From Vibrio pacinii DSM 19139 (lineage in GTDB: Bacteria; Pseudomonadota; Gammaproteobacteria; Enterobacterales; Vibrionaceae): a DNA stretch of 64,000 nt. Below are positions 50,707 through 58,656 of the stretch, piece after piece; position 1 is the first letter of the stretch, and each line of letters starts with the position of its first letter. The DNA lies in assembly GCF_000711795.1 (NCBI RefSeq), contig NZ_JONH01000002.1:62001-126000 (forward strand). Direction: 5' to 3'. The notes beneath the pieces are model-generated. The model was given only the letters and a program-made list of their open reading frames with translations. It was not told the origin of the DNA and did not search any database. Made by a program: the position numbers and the translations under genes.

Positions 50707-50755
50707 AGGCGCTAACGCCTATCTGGCTGTAGCGCCGTCATGATGACGCTTTTTT
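50707..50755 (+). terminator. Possible leader terminator before the ABC1-family gene
   Basis: A small AGGCG-CTAA-CGCCT hairpin (50707-50720) is followed by an imperfect AGCG...CGCT hairpin (50731-50750) and six T's. It lies 67 bases before the ABC1 start with no upstream plus-strand gene nearby, so it may be an attenuator or the end of an unannotated transcript. The second stem is weak. Confidence 0.35.
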
Positions 50756-50821
50756 ATTCTTGGTTTGATATCAAGCCGATGGCTTTTCCGTATACTAAGT
50801 CAGTGAATAGGGAGAATATCT

Positions 50822-52144
50822 ATGTCAACCAAAGAGCGCAGCTTACCCACACACAGACTGTCGAGATTGGGCAAATTTGCCTCACTCGCCACCCGTGTCG
50901 CAGGCAATGTGATCAGCGAAGGAAGCAAACAACTGGCACAAGGCAAGCGGCCCATAGCGCGCGATCTTTTACTTACGCCACAAAACATTGCGCGCTTAAC
51001 CGATCAACTGGCCCATTTGCGTGGAGCGGCAATGAAGCTCGGCCAGATGTTATCGATGGATGCTGGTGACATTCTCGATCCCGAACTGGCTCAGATTCTA
51101 GCGCGACTTCGCTCAAGCGCAGACCCAATGCCCGCCAAGCAACTCAACAAAGTGATGGAAAACGCCCTAGGCCTCGATTGGAAAAGCGAGTTTGTCGCGT
51201 TTAATTTCAAGCCTGTGGCCAGCGCCTCAATCGGTCAAGTACATCAAGCGTACAGTGACGATGGGCAAAAACTGGCGGTTAAGGTGCAGTACCCGGGAAT
51301 TAAGAAAAGCATTGATAGTGATGTCGATAATGTTGGGACACTACTCAAAATCGTCGGTTTGATTCCGGAGTCAGTCGACTATAAAAGTCTACTCGAAGAA
51401 GCCAAAAAGCAATTGCATGATGAAGCAGATTATCAACGCGAGGCCAACTATATGGCGCGCTACCATCAGGCTTTAGCCGATCACCCGCACTTTGTCGTTC
51501 CTAAGCTGCACCCTCAAAGCTCAGCAGAGTCGATATTAGCGATGAGCTTTATCGAAGGCACTAGCATCGAAAATATTCAACACAGTAGTCAAGAGACTCG
51601 TGATTTCGTTATGCATGCCCTACTGGAGCTGTTATTCAAAGAGCTGTTTGAATTTAAGATGGTCCAAACTGATCCTAACTTTGCCAATTATCTCTACCTT
51701 GAATCCAGTCATCAAATTGGACTACTCGACTTCGGCGCGACCCGTGAGTACAGCGAGCGTTTTAGTTCAGGCTATCAAGCGGCGTTTAGAAGTGTAATTC
51801 ATCATGACGAGCAAGGTTTAAACCACGCATTAGAACAAATAGGCTTCTTCAGCCAAACGATTTTGCCCCATCAGCGGCAAGCGGTGTTGAACTTAGTCCA
51901 CATGGCCTGTGAGCCTATGCTGGTAGACAAGCAATACGACTTTAAAGCCAGTGGACTGGCTCAGAGACTGCGTGAGGCAGGCACCATATTGAGTATGGAA
52001 CAGGATTACTGGCATACACCACCAGCTGACGCGCTGTTCTTGCACCGTAAGATCGCAGGGATGTACCTACTTGCCGCACGAATCGGTGCAAAAGTAAACA
52101 TTCGCCGTCTAGTCATGCCATATCTTGAAAGTGAGCAGCGATAG
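50822..52144 (+). CDS. ABC1/AarF/UbiB-family atypical kinase-like protein
   Basis: A 440-residue protein with the hallmark KxGQ motif (AAMKLGQMLSMDAGD), the A-rich loop replacing the usual glycine loop (ASASIGQVHQAY), the lysine in LAVKVQYPG, and the metal-binding LLDFGATREY. It lacks the C-terminal membrane segments of UbiB. Bacterial relatives of this soluble type probably act on lipids or quinones and do not act as ordinary protein kinases. The ATG has GGGAG upstream. It stands alone before mgtE with 73 bases between, so cotranscription is possible. Confidence 0.88.
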   Translation: MSTKERSLPTHRLSRLGKFASLATRVAGNVISEGSKQLAQGKRPIARDLLLTPQNIARLTDQLAHLRGAAMKLGQMLSMDAGDILDPELAQILARLRSSADPMPAKQLNKVMENALGLDWKSEFVAFNFKPVASASIGQVHQAYSDDGQKLAVKVQYPGIKKSIDSDVDNVGTLLKIVGLIPESVDYKSLLEEAKKQLHDEADYQREANYMARYHQALADHPHFVVPKLHPQSSAESILAMSFIEGTSIENIQHSSQETRDFVMHALLELLFKELFEFKMVQTDPNFANYLYLESSHQIGLLDFGATREYSERFSSGYQAAFRSVIHHDEQGLNHALEQIGFFSQTILPHQRQAVLNLVHMACEPMLVDKQYDFKASGLAQRLREAGTILSMEQDYWHTPPADALFLHRKIAGMYLLAARIGAKVNIRRLVMPYLESEQR

Positions 52145-52217
52145 AGTATTGTTTTTCTGCTACTTTAGAGTAACTTGAACGGTAATCTATAAAAATATTC
52201 CTACATCGAGGTACTCT

Positions 52218-53564
52218 GTGAGTCAGTTTCAGGATCTCTCAACACTCATTGGACAGATTAGCAAGGCAGACGAAGATCAACATGCCACGATTCTAAACGA
52301 CGCTATCGAGCAAGGCTTAGATCCTGGCTCGGTATCCTTGGTGCTCGAAGCCTTCCCAATTGAAGAACGTGTCAAACTTTGGCGCAGCCTTCCCCTCGAA
52401 CTGCACATTGAAGTTCTGACTGAAGCGCGTGCTGAAGTACGTCACTCGATTATTGACCAACTGTCAGAAACCGAACTAAAACTGACGTTGGCAAAGCTCG
52501 ACAATTTATCGCTCATTGAATGGGCCGACTCGTTACCTGAAGAGATCATCAACGAAGCGCTCCATCTAGTCGAAAAAGATGAACTCGAGCTGTATGACCA
52601 GGCAAATCAATATGAGGATGATCAACTCGGTCGCTGGGCTGAGAGAAAAGTGGTCACCCTACCATTTAGTATTTCGGTTGAGAAAGCCAACATCCTTATG
52701 GAGCGTTACAGTTATGATGCTCCACAGCAGATTTATTTGATCAATAAACAGAAGCAGTTTCGCGGCGTTGTTAGCTACATCGATTTGCTAAGAGCTGCGC
52801 CCAATGAACGTTTACGTAATCTGGCCATCGACAATGTGCTGACCTTAGATGCCAAATTAACTCTTGCCGAAAGTATCGAACCCCTTGAACACTCGTCACT
52901 TGCTGCGATTCCCGTGGTGGATGAAGACCAAACTTTGATCGGAGAAGTTGATTGGCAATTTGCCTTAAGTACTCAACGCGAAATCTACGAAGCCCGACTC
53001 ATGGCCGGGACCGGTATGGACGAAGGGGATGACCTATTCGCGCCGGTGATGAAGAGTTCACAAAAACGTGGCGTTTGGCTCGGTATCAACTTGATGACCG
53101 CAATTTTAGCGTCAGTCACCATTGGATTGTTTGAAGATGTGATTGCCCAAGTCGTCGCGCTGGCGGTTCTGATGCCGATTGTTGCATCGATGGGCGGCAT
53201 TGCAGGTAGCCAAACACTGACCCTAATGATACGCGCTATGGCGCTCAACCAGATCACCACAGGCAACCGTTGGGCGCTGTTGAAAAACGAAATCGGCATC
53301 GGCTCAATTAACGGTTTACTGTGGGCGTTGATCATTGGTGGTTTAGCGGGCTTATGGTTTCAATCCGCCGTTCTGGGCGCAACCATTGCTCTCGCCATTA
53401 TTGTCAACATTGTTACAGCGGCTTTATTTGGCGTGTTGATCCCTATAGCACTTGATAAACTTAAACTCGATCCCGCGTTAGCAGGGTCGGTTATCTTAAC
53501 CACGGTCACCGATGTGGTTGGTTTTTTTGCCTTCTTGGGTACCGCAAGCTTGGTCATGATATAG
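52218..53564 (+). CDS. mgtE: Magnesium transporter MgtE
   Basis: A 448-residue inner-membrane channel. An N-domain of helical repeats (residues ~1-125) and a CBS pair (~130-255) act as a cytoplasmic magnesium sensor. Five helices form the C-terminal pore (~275-448), with the family motif MGGIAGSQTLTLMIRAMAL. The start is GTG with GAGGT upstream. Acidic residues in the linker, which close the pore when Mg is high, are plentiful. It is followed immediately by the qrr promoter region and has no evident terminator of its own. Confidence 0.94.
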   Translation: MSQFQDLSTLIGQISKADEDQHATILNDAIEQGLDPGSVSLVLEAFPIEERVKLWRSLPLELHIEVLTEARAEVRHSIIDQLSETELKLTLAKLDNLSLIEWADSLPEEIINEALHLVEKDELELYDQANQYEDDQLGRWAERKVVTLPFSISVEKANILMERYSYDAPQQIYLINKQKQFRGVVSYIDLLRAAPNERLRNLAIDNVLTLDAKLTLAESIEPLEHSSLAAIPVVDEDQTLIGEVDWQFALSTQREIYEARLMAGTGMDEGDDLFAPVMKSSQKRGVWLGINLMTAILASVTIGLFEDVIAQVVALAVLMPIVASMGGIAGSQTLTLMIRAMALNQITTGNRWALLKNEIGIGSINGLLWALIIGGLAGLWFQSAVLGATIALAIIVNIVTAALFGVLIPIALDKLKLDPALAGSVILTTVTDVVGFFAFLGTASLVMI

Positions 53565-53606
53565 ACCGAATAACGACAAATTCATCATTAGCATTTTTGC
53601 TAGCTT

Positions 53607-53632
53607 TTGCATTTTGCAATTCCAATATGCAA
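53607..53632 (+). promoter_or_regulatory. Two adjacent LuxO-type binding sites upstream of qrr
   Basis: TTGCATTTTGCAA (53607-53619) matches the LuxO site consensus TTGCAWWWTGCAA exactly. Directly after it TTCCAATATGCAA (53620-53632) fits with one mismatch. They lie about 90-115 bases before the predicted qrr start, a usual distance for a sigma-54 activator. Confidence 0.85.
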
Positions 53633-53693
53633 CCAAGGCAATTAATTAGAGCTAAAAAAGGCGACATTCTACGCAATACAGCGCTATAAAAGT

Positions 53694-53709
53694 TGGCACA
53701 TATACTGCT
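53694..53709 (+). promoter_or_regulatory. Sigma-54 promoter of qrr
   Basis: TGGCACATATACTGCT has GG and GC 12 bases apart, the -24/-12 elements of an RpoN promoter. It predicts a start at about 53720, exactly where the first Qrr stem begins. Confidence 0.9.
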
Positions 53710-53719
53710 ATATATTAGA

Positions 53720-53827
53720 TGACCCTTAATAAGCCGAGGGTCACCTAGCCAACTGACGTTGTTAGTGAACTCTGTTTTGTTCACACCTATATCGGCCAAT
53801 CTCACTCCTTGAGGTTGGTTTTTTTTT
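53720..53827 (+). ncRNA. qrr: Qrr quorum-regulatory small RNA
   Basis: An Hfq-dependent small RNA of ~108 nt that represses the LuxR/HapR master regulator and activates aphA in vibrios at low cell density. The RNA opens with a stem-loop (TGACCCT / AGGGTCA), has the invariant pairing core CTAGCCAACTGACGTTGTTA (53745-53764) and GTGAA, a second stem (GTGAAC / GTTCAC), and ends in a terminator stem with nine T's. Sigma-54 promoter and two LuxO-type sites lie upstream, exactly as in known qrr genes. It lies between mgtE and the convergent CsrB-type RNA. Which Qrr (1 to 5) it is cannot be told without comparison; it is not beside luxO, so not Qrr1 by position. Confidence 0.95.
53796..53827 (+). terminator. 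Rho-independent terminator of qrr
   Basis: CCAATCTCA pairs with TGAGGTTGG (one G-T pair) around CTCCT, followed by nine T's. It is the normal 3' end of Qrr RNAs. Confidence 0.93.
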
Positions 53828-53927
53828 GCCGTTATTTTGCTGTTAACAGAACAGATAGAAAAAAGTAGCAGATAGCCAAAAGGCACACTGACGCTGATAT
53901 CGCCTCTATTAACCATACATTTCACGC

Positions 53928-53962
53928 AAAAGAAAACCCCACTAAGCTCTCGCCTAGTGGGG
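53928..53962 (-). terminator. Rho-independent terminator of the CsrB-type RNA
   Basis: On the minus strand CCCCACTA pairs with TAGTGGGG around a ten-base loop and is followed by TTTTCTTTT. Confidence 0.92.
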
Positions 53963-54339
53963 TCTATTCTTACTCGCAGCAATCCGGCTACTAAATAGGT
54001 GCTCCCTGCATCTATTCCTTGATAGTACGCTGAATCCTTCAGCACTTTCCTTATCATCGCCTTCCTAGCGGTGTCCTTGGCAATCCAGCCTGTTAGCGTT
54101 CCTCACTAACTCGCATCACTTAATCCTTAAGCGGTGTCCCTGATTCTATCATCCTGATAGAGGTTGCCTTAGTCCGTTAAGTGTCCATTGCCTTTCCTTG
54201 TGTAACCATCCTAGTTACTAGCGTCCAGCCAATGTCCTTCGCTTTCCATGCCAATTATTCATCCTGAATAATCGAATCTTCGTCCTGAAGATGACCTATC
54301 CGTGGGTCTTTCCTGTTCCGTGTCTGCTCCTTGCTGACC
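53930..54339 (-). ncRNA. csrB: CsrB-type RNA that sequesters CsrA
   Basis: A non-coding RNA of ~410 nt. The minus strand carries about 25 GGA triplets in ~330 bases, many in the loops of small hairpins, such as ATTATTCA-GGA-TGAATAAT (54254-54272), ATCTTC-AGGAC-GAAGAT (54276-54292) and CTATCA-GGA-TGATAG (54145-54160). Repeated AGGAUGA/CAGGA loops are how CsrB, CsrC and CsrD bind many CsrA dimers. A terminator ends it, a promoter-like TTGTGA-N16-TAATCT starts it, and a VarA/GacA-type site lies ~155 bases upstream. In vibrios these RNAs act in the VarS/VarA route into LuxO and Qrr. Ends are predicted to within a few bases. Whether this is CsrB, C or D is not decided. Confidence 0.9.
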
Positions 54340-54344
54340 ACTTA

Positions 54345-54372
54345 AGATTATTCGATTGAGTCACTTTCACAA
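54345..54372 (-). promoter_or_regulatory. Predicted promoter of the CsrB-type RNA
   Basis: On the minus strand TTGTGA (54372-54367) and TAATCT (54350-54345) are 16 bases apart and would start transcription near 54339. The match is moderate, as expected for a promoter that depends on an activator. Confidence 0.5.
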
Positions 54373-54425
54373 TCATATTTTCAAGAAAATACTTTATGAA
54401 AACTGTGTAATAAACACTCAAACCA

Positions 54426-54453
54426 ATATAAATCATATAGTTATGATTTATAT
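54426..54453. repeat. Perfect 28-base inverted repeat upstream of csrB
   Basis: ATATAAATCATA and TATGATTTATAT are exact complements around TAGT, about 85-115 bases upstream of the predicted csrB start and between it and the VarA-type site. It may be an operator or a bend site; nothing I know matches it exactly. Confidence 0.6.
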
Positions 54454-54496
54454 CTGGCTATTTTCTTGGCCTGTTTTCTAACATCGCTCACGACTT

Positions 54497-54514
54497 TGTA
54501 AGAGATCTCTCACA
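54497..54514 (-). promoter_or_regulatory. VarA/GacA-type upstream activating site of csrB
   Basis: TGTAAG-AGATCT-CTCACA fits the GacA/UvrY/VarA consensus TGTAAG-N6-CTTACA with one mismatch. It is palindromic and lies ~155-175 bases before the predicted csrB start, as for other csrB/rsmZ-type genes. Confidence 0.8.
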
Positions 54515-54711
54515 AGCTTTGAGGGTAATATCCCAAATCCGGTCATTTTTCGTTCAACGCAAATTGTGATCAGGGACACTGGACATCGCAAGTCGGTCAA
54601 TTGCCGTTGCGCAATATGCGAGTTTTTCTGGACTATCGATTCATAAATTAGGATATTATGAGCGCATCCACATCACACGGCTTATTACCCTACCTCGTAA
54701 AGGAAGATTGA

Positions 54712-55155
54712 ATGATTTCTAAATGGGCGCAACGCTTTTACCAAATGGCAGAACTTGTTGGCTCTTGGAGTAAAGATCCCTCCACTCAAGTTGGCGCTGT
54801 CATTACTAAGCAAAACCGCATTGTCTCTGTCGGCTTTAACGGCTATCCCCACGGCATTTCAGATAGCGCAATGACTGACGATCGCGAAATGAAATACCTA
54901 AAAACCCTTCATGCTGAAGAGAACGCCATTCTCTTTGCAAAAAGGGACTTAGATGGTTGCGAGATTTGGGTGACTCACTTTCCCTGCCCAAACTGCGCAG
55001 CAAAAATTATTCAAACCGGTATATCAGCAGTGCACTGCCCTGAACAAACACCGGATTTTTTGTCTCGCTGGGGAGATAAAATCAAAGTTAGCCAAGAAAT
55101 GTTCCTTCAAGCCGGGGTAAAAGTAAACTGGCTGCCTCTCGCCGATATTAGTTAA
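54712..55155 (+). CDS. dCMP deaminase-family protein
   Basis: A 147-residue zinc hydrolase of the cytidine/deoxycytidylate deaminase fold. The zinc site is complete: histidine and catalytic glutamate in LHAEENAILF, two cysteines in FPCPNCAAKII. The start (WAQRFYQMAELVGSWSKDPS) resembles ComEB and phage-type dCMP deaminases, which make dUMP from dCMP; the typical 'STQVGAVI' follows. Enteric bacteria mostly use dCTP deaminase, so this may be an additional or alternative route to dTTP. AAGGAAG lies before the ATG. It stands alone downstream of the csrB promoter region, transcribed away from it. Confidence 0.88.
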   Translation: MISKWAQRFYQMAELVGSWSKDPSTQVGAVITKQNRIVSVGFNGYPHGISDSAMTDDREMKYLKTLHAEENAILFAKRDLDGCEIWVTHFPCPNCAAKIIQTGISAVHCPEQTPDFLSRWGDKIKVSQEMFLQAGVKVNWLPLADIS

Positions 55156-55777
55156 CACCAGCGAGTGCGTCACTGCCGCTGCGCGCCAAAAGACACCCGT
55201 TGTTGCGCAGCGCTGCTTGATACGCCTAATCACTCTTTTCATAGCCATTGTGCCACCATATCCCTCTACTTGGGCGCATCGCTTGCGCCATTGACAAGTT
55301 TTTGCGTTACTAATCGGCAAAACTGACCATTAAAGACAGAGATTTTTGTCTACTATCAACGTCATATGGCCTTTCAACTGCCTCTTTCACTATTGTTCTA
55401 AAGTCGAACTCAATATTGCGCTTTCTTGTTCACTAATTGAGTAGAACAAGTGATCCACATCGCTTTGCGATCTTTAAACGTGGCAAACTGTTACATAATT
55501 AATGTGCTTCAAGTATTTTTAGTCGAAAATTAAGTCCTCTAATCAAAAAATGTCAATAGTATAAATAGACGTAACTTTTCAGTATCAATCGCCACTATTA
55601 ACCCATTTAACAGCAGAAGATAAGAACATTAATTTTTCTAGCAGAATAAGATGTTAGGCATTACAATCCTGCCGCATAAAAACTACAAAATTAACACAAG
55701 ATTTTATTCCCTCTACCAGCACCCCTACAAATGCAAAGTAGAGTCAGTCCCCCAAAACGCGAAAGGTCTAACATACA
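55156..55777. other. Long intergenic region upstream of gap
   Basis: These 622 bases show no convincing gene. A GGCGCA-TCGCT-TGCGCC hairpin (55273-55289) near the dCMP deaminase end lacks a T-run. The ~450 bases before gap are A/T-rich and must contain its promoter and leader, but I cannot fix a start site. The only open frames are short and lack ribosome-binding sites. A small RNA cannot be excluded. Confidence 0.4.
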
Positions 55778-57214
55778 ATGAGCCCAGAGAAACATCTCCT
55801 AGATTGGCAAACCAGCCAAACGATTGCGGAAACTATCTCTCCACTTCTTAGCCAGCTTTATCGTCATAAGGGCGTTGAAGTTCTACTTTTTGGTAAAACT
55901 CTCGTTAACGCTGCGACAATTGACATCATTAAAACGCATCGCTTAGCCCGCCGCTATACTGGCACCGCGCTAACGCCTCAGCAAACCCTGCCTTTGATTA
56001 AAGCCCTAACCGAAATGGAGCTCTCTCCATGTCGTATTGATGTTGGCCAACTCGCACATCAATTTTGGCAAGGCCGCGATGACGAACACGGCGTAAAAGA
56101 CTTTTTGCACAGCGCTTTAATCGGAGCAATGAACGGCGAAACCGTCACTGAGCCTCGTGATGTCGTGCTATACGGCTTCGGTCGCATTGGCCGCCTGCTG
56201 ACTCGTTTATTGGTTGAAAAGTCAGGCCCGGGTTACCCGCTGCGTTTACGTGCAGTTGTAGTTCGAGGCGGAAAAAAAGGCGATTTAGAAAAACGTGCTA
56301 GCCTACTTCGTCGTGACTCGGTTCACGGACAATTTAACGGCAGTATTGTGGTAGATGAAGAGCGTAAAGCCATCATCGCCAACGGTAACTACATTCAGTT
56401 TATCTACGCCAACAAACCTGAAGAAGTGAATTACACTCACTTTGGTATCAACAATGCACTTGTGGTTGATAACACCGGTGTATGGCGCGATGCAGAGGGC
56501 CTAAGCCAGCATTTATTGTGTCAAGGCGCGAAGAAAGTGCTACTCACCGCTCCTGGCAAAGGCGACATCAAGAACGTGGTATTCGGCGTCAATGAGGCGG
56601 TTATTGAACCTCAAGATACCATTATCTCTGCGGCAAGCTGCACGACCAACGCGATTACCCCAATCCTTAAAGCGATTAACGATAAGTTTGGCGTACTGTC
56701 TGGCCACATTGAGACCGTGCACTCATTCACCAACGACCAAAACCTGATTGATAACTTCCACTCAGGTGAACGTCGTGGTCGTAGTGCATCGTTAAACATG
56801 GTGTTAACCGAGACTGGCGCAGCAAAAGCAGTCGCGAAAGCGCTGCCTGAACTTGCAGGTAAACTCACGGGTAACGCGATTCGAGTTCCAACGCCTAACG
56901 TTTCTATGGCCATTGCCAACCTCAACCTTGAGAAAGGCACTGATAAAGAAGCGCTTAATGCTTACCTCAGAGAAATGGCGCTAACGTCTGAGCTGTCTGC
57001 ACAAATCGACTACACCGAATCGACAGAAGTGGTGTCAACCGACTTAGTCGGATCGCGCTTTGCTGGTGTGGTTGACGGCGCGGCGACCATCGCGCAAGAC
57101 AACCGCTGCGTTTTATACATCTGGTACGATAATGAATTTGGCTATAGCTGTCAGGTGGTCCACTGTATGGAACAGATGATGGGTGTACGTTACAAAACTT
57201 ACCCAACCAAATAG
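55778..57214 (+). CDS. gap: Glyceraldehyde-3-phosphate dehydrogenase, long form
   Basis: A 478-residue enzyme that converts glyceraldehyde 3-phosphate, NAD and phosphate to 1,3-bisphosphoglycerate. A ~125-residue helical N-terminal extension precedes the Rossmann fold (LYGFGRIGRLLTRLL). The catalytic cysteine is C288 in SAASCTTNAITP and the histidine is in ETVHSFTNDQ. The C-terminal WYDNEFGYSCQVV is standard. Long GAPDHs of this sort accompany a normal 331-residue enzyme in many marine gammaproteobacteria and may favour gluconeogenesis; that role is inference. It stands alone after a 620-base intergenic region and before a strong terminator. Confidence 0.95.
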   Translation: MSPEKHLLDWQTSQTIAETISPLLSQLYRHKGVEVLLFGKTLVNAATIDIIKTHRLARRYTGTALTPQQTLPLIKALTEMELSPCRIDVGQLAHQFWQGRDDEHGVKDFLHSALIGAMNGETVTEPRDVVLYGFGRIGRLLTRLLVEKSGPGYPLRLRAVVVRGGKKGDLEKRASLLRRDSVHGQFNGSIVVDEERKAIIANGNYIQFIYANKPEEVNYTHFGINNALVVDNTGVWRDAEGLSQHLLCQGAKKVLLTAPGKGDIKNVVFGVNEAVIEPQDTIISAASCTTNAITPILKAINDKFGVLSGHIETVHSFTNDQNLIDNFHSGERRGRSASLNMVLTETGAAKAVAKALPELAGKLTGNAIRVPTPNVSMAIANLNLEKGTDKEALNAYLREMALTSELSAQIDYTESTEVVSTDLVGSRFAGVVDGAATIAQDNRCVLYIWYDNEFGYSCQVVHCMEQMMGVRYKTYPTK

Positions 57215-57298
57215 CGCTTAACAGTGTATAAAATATCGCTGCGCTAATCTTCGGCAGCAAGACTCCACAACATAATACTTATAATAATCCCCCGTATT

Positions 57299-57330
57299 GC
57301 CATCCTCATTTATGTGAGGATGGCCTTTTT
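57299..57330 (+). terminator. Rho-independent terminator of gap
   Basis: GCCATCCTCA and TGAGGATGGC form a perfect 10-bp stem with a six-base loop and are followed by CTTTTTG, 85 bases after the gap stop codon. Confidence 0.92.
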
Positions 57331-57397
57331 GCTTCCTCGTTCATGTTTGATTCATTTTCATTTTGTTACTTTGTGCATAACGTAAGAGGTATTGATT

Positions 57398-57607
57398 ATG
57401 AATAAAACTATTTCGACTATTCTGGCTCTGTTTGTTGGCGTTATCGCGCTTCTTTTCAGTCTGATGCTAGCGATTCCATTGACGATTGCCGCATTAATCA
57501 CAGGCAAAAAAATTGAGAAGTCGCTCAAGATGCAACGCACTGCGTTTTCTCAGCAAAACGATGCCTCTGTATTGGAAGGGGAATATGAAGACGTATCTAA
57601 AAAATAA
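57398..57607 (+). CDS. Small single-helix membrane protein (69 aa)
   Basis: A 69-residue protein. Residues ~8-33 form one long helix (AALITGKK follows it), then a charged cytoplasmic tail (QQNDASVLEGEYEDVSKK). I start at the ATG 57398, where AAGAGG lies upstream; an in-frame TTG at 57392 is an unlikely start. It is flanked by the gap terminator and the thioesterase gene and probably forms its own unit. I do not recognise a family. The regular composition and start signal support a real gene. Confidence 0.6.
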   Translation: MNKTISTILALFVGVIALLFSLMLAIPLTIAALITGKKIEKSLKMQRTAFSQQNDASVLEGEYEDVSKK

Positions 57608-57788
57608 GCGCGAATCGATTTGCCATACGATCTCATTCGCTTGAGTGTAACGGCCAAAGCTTGACCACTCAGGCCTCATCATTTCTGCCCTTTTGCTATA
57701 ACTAAAGCCATCGTTATCAATAGAGGTTGCGCCACAGTAAGTGGTTTGTTATTAAAGAGTGATAACAATAACAACTTAGGAATAACCG

Positions 57789-58274
57789 ATGAGTACGGGT
57801 AAACGCGATATAACACTACGCTTTCTTGCCGAGCCGAGCGATGTCAATTTTGGTGGCAAAGTCCACGGCGGCGCCGTGATGAAGTGGATAGATTTGGCCG
57901 CTTACGCCAATGCCGCCGCTTGGAGTGGTAAATACTGTATTACAGCGTATGCTGGCGGAATTCGTTTTGTTGCACCAATTCATGTGGGTAACTTAGTCGA
58001 AGTCAGCGCCAAGGTCATTTATACCGGTCGAACTTCAATGCATATCGCGATTGACGTTCAGGCCAGTGATCCGACCAAGCTCAAAAATCGCCTCACGACT
58101 CACTGTATTGTCATCATGGTTGCGGTGGATGAACACGGCAAACCAACCGAGATCCCTGAGTGGACTCCTCAAACACCAGAAGATATTGCTCTGCGTGATT
58201 CCGCGATTCGTTTGATGAATATGCGCAAACAGATTGGTGAAGAGATGGAAGCCCACGTTAAGTACCTTAAATAA
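57789..58274 (+). CDS. Acyl-CoA thioesterase, hotdog fold (YciA/BACH type)
   Basis: A 161-residue cytoplasmic thioesterase. The hotdog signature NFGGKVHGGAVMKWIDLAAY with its catalytic aspartate, VAPIHVGNLVEVSAKV and YTGRTSMHIAIDV are characteristic of the YciA/acyl-CoA hydrolase family, active on a range of CoA thioesters. It has a long helical C-terminal extension (residues ~125-161). TAGGAATAACCG precedes the ATG. No operon partner is evident. Confidence 0.88.
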   Translation: MSTGKRDITLRFLAEPSDVNFGGKVHGGAVMKWIDLAAYANAAAWSGKYCITAYAGGIRFVAPIHVGNLVEVSAKVIYTGRTSMHIAIDVQASDPTKLKNRLTTHCIVIMVAVDEHGKPTEIPEWTPQTPEDIALRDSAIRLMNMRKQIGEEMEAHVKYLK

Positions 58275-58401
58275 CGACCTTGGTACCAAATCGGAGCTAT
58301 ACCGCTCCGATTTTAATCAAACCCAACCCAGTGTCATTTTTCCTTCATCTAGATTTGCTTAAATCCGCTCACACTCAAACGCGTCATTGAAGGAAAATCT
58401 C

Positions 58402-58647
58402 TTGGCTTTTGGCAATACCACGTTGACCGAAGCGACCCTATCGAATCTAAAATCGGTCGAATACCAATGGGTACGGACTCTGTATGTCGAAGGCTACGCT
58501 GACGAACAGATTAATCACTATATTCGTACTTGCTTTGGCGGCGATGACCTTTTTGCCGACCTATTTCGTAAAGTCGCACTCTCGCAAGAAAGCCTGTATG
58601 TACTACTTAGGCATTTGGGCTGCGCGCCGTCGAGTCGTGAGTTATAG
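58402..58647 (+). CDS. Small protein of unknown function (81 aa)
   Basis: An 81-residue soluble protein with no signal or membrane segment; it is mainly helical (LYVEGYADEQINHYIRTC, DLFRKVALSQESLYVLLRHL). I favour the TTG at 58402, because AAGGA lies seven bases before it; an in-frame TTG at 58387 overlaps that site. It is convergent with sgrR, whose stop is nine bases away. I do not recognise the family. A rare start codon lowers confidence. Confidence 0.5.
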   Translation: MAFGNTTLTEATLSNLKSVEYQWVRTLYVEGYADEQINHYIRTCFGGDDLFADLFRKVALSQESLYVLLRHLGCAPSSREL

Positions 58648-58656
58648 ACGTTATGC

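Noticed and set aside
53554..54057. 167-residue minus-strand open frame
   Set aside because: It lies antisense to the Qrr RNA and over the 3' half of the CsrB-type RNA and its terminator. It has no ribosome-binding site and its protein has no sensible composition.
54061..54360. CRISPR-like array, suggested by many short repeated TCC motifs
   Set aside because: Spacing is irregular, the repeated unit is only a few bases and each is in its own hairpin; this is a CsrB-type RNA.
55024..55320. 98-residue minus-strand frame over the dCMP deaminase end
   Set aside because: It overlaps the real gene antisense and has no start signal.
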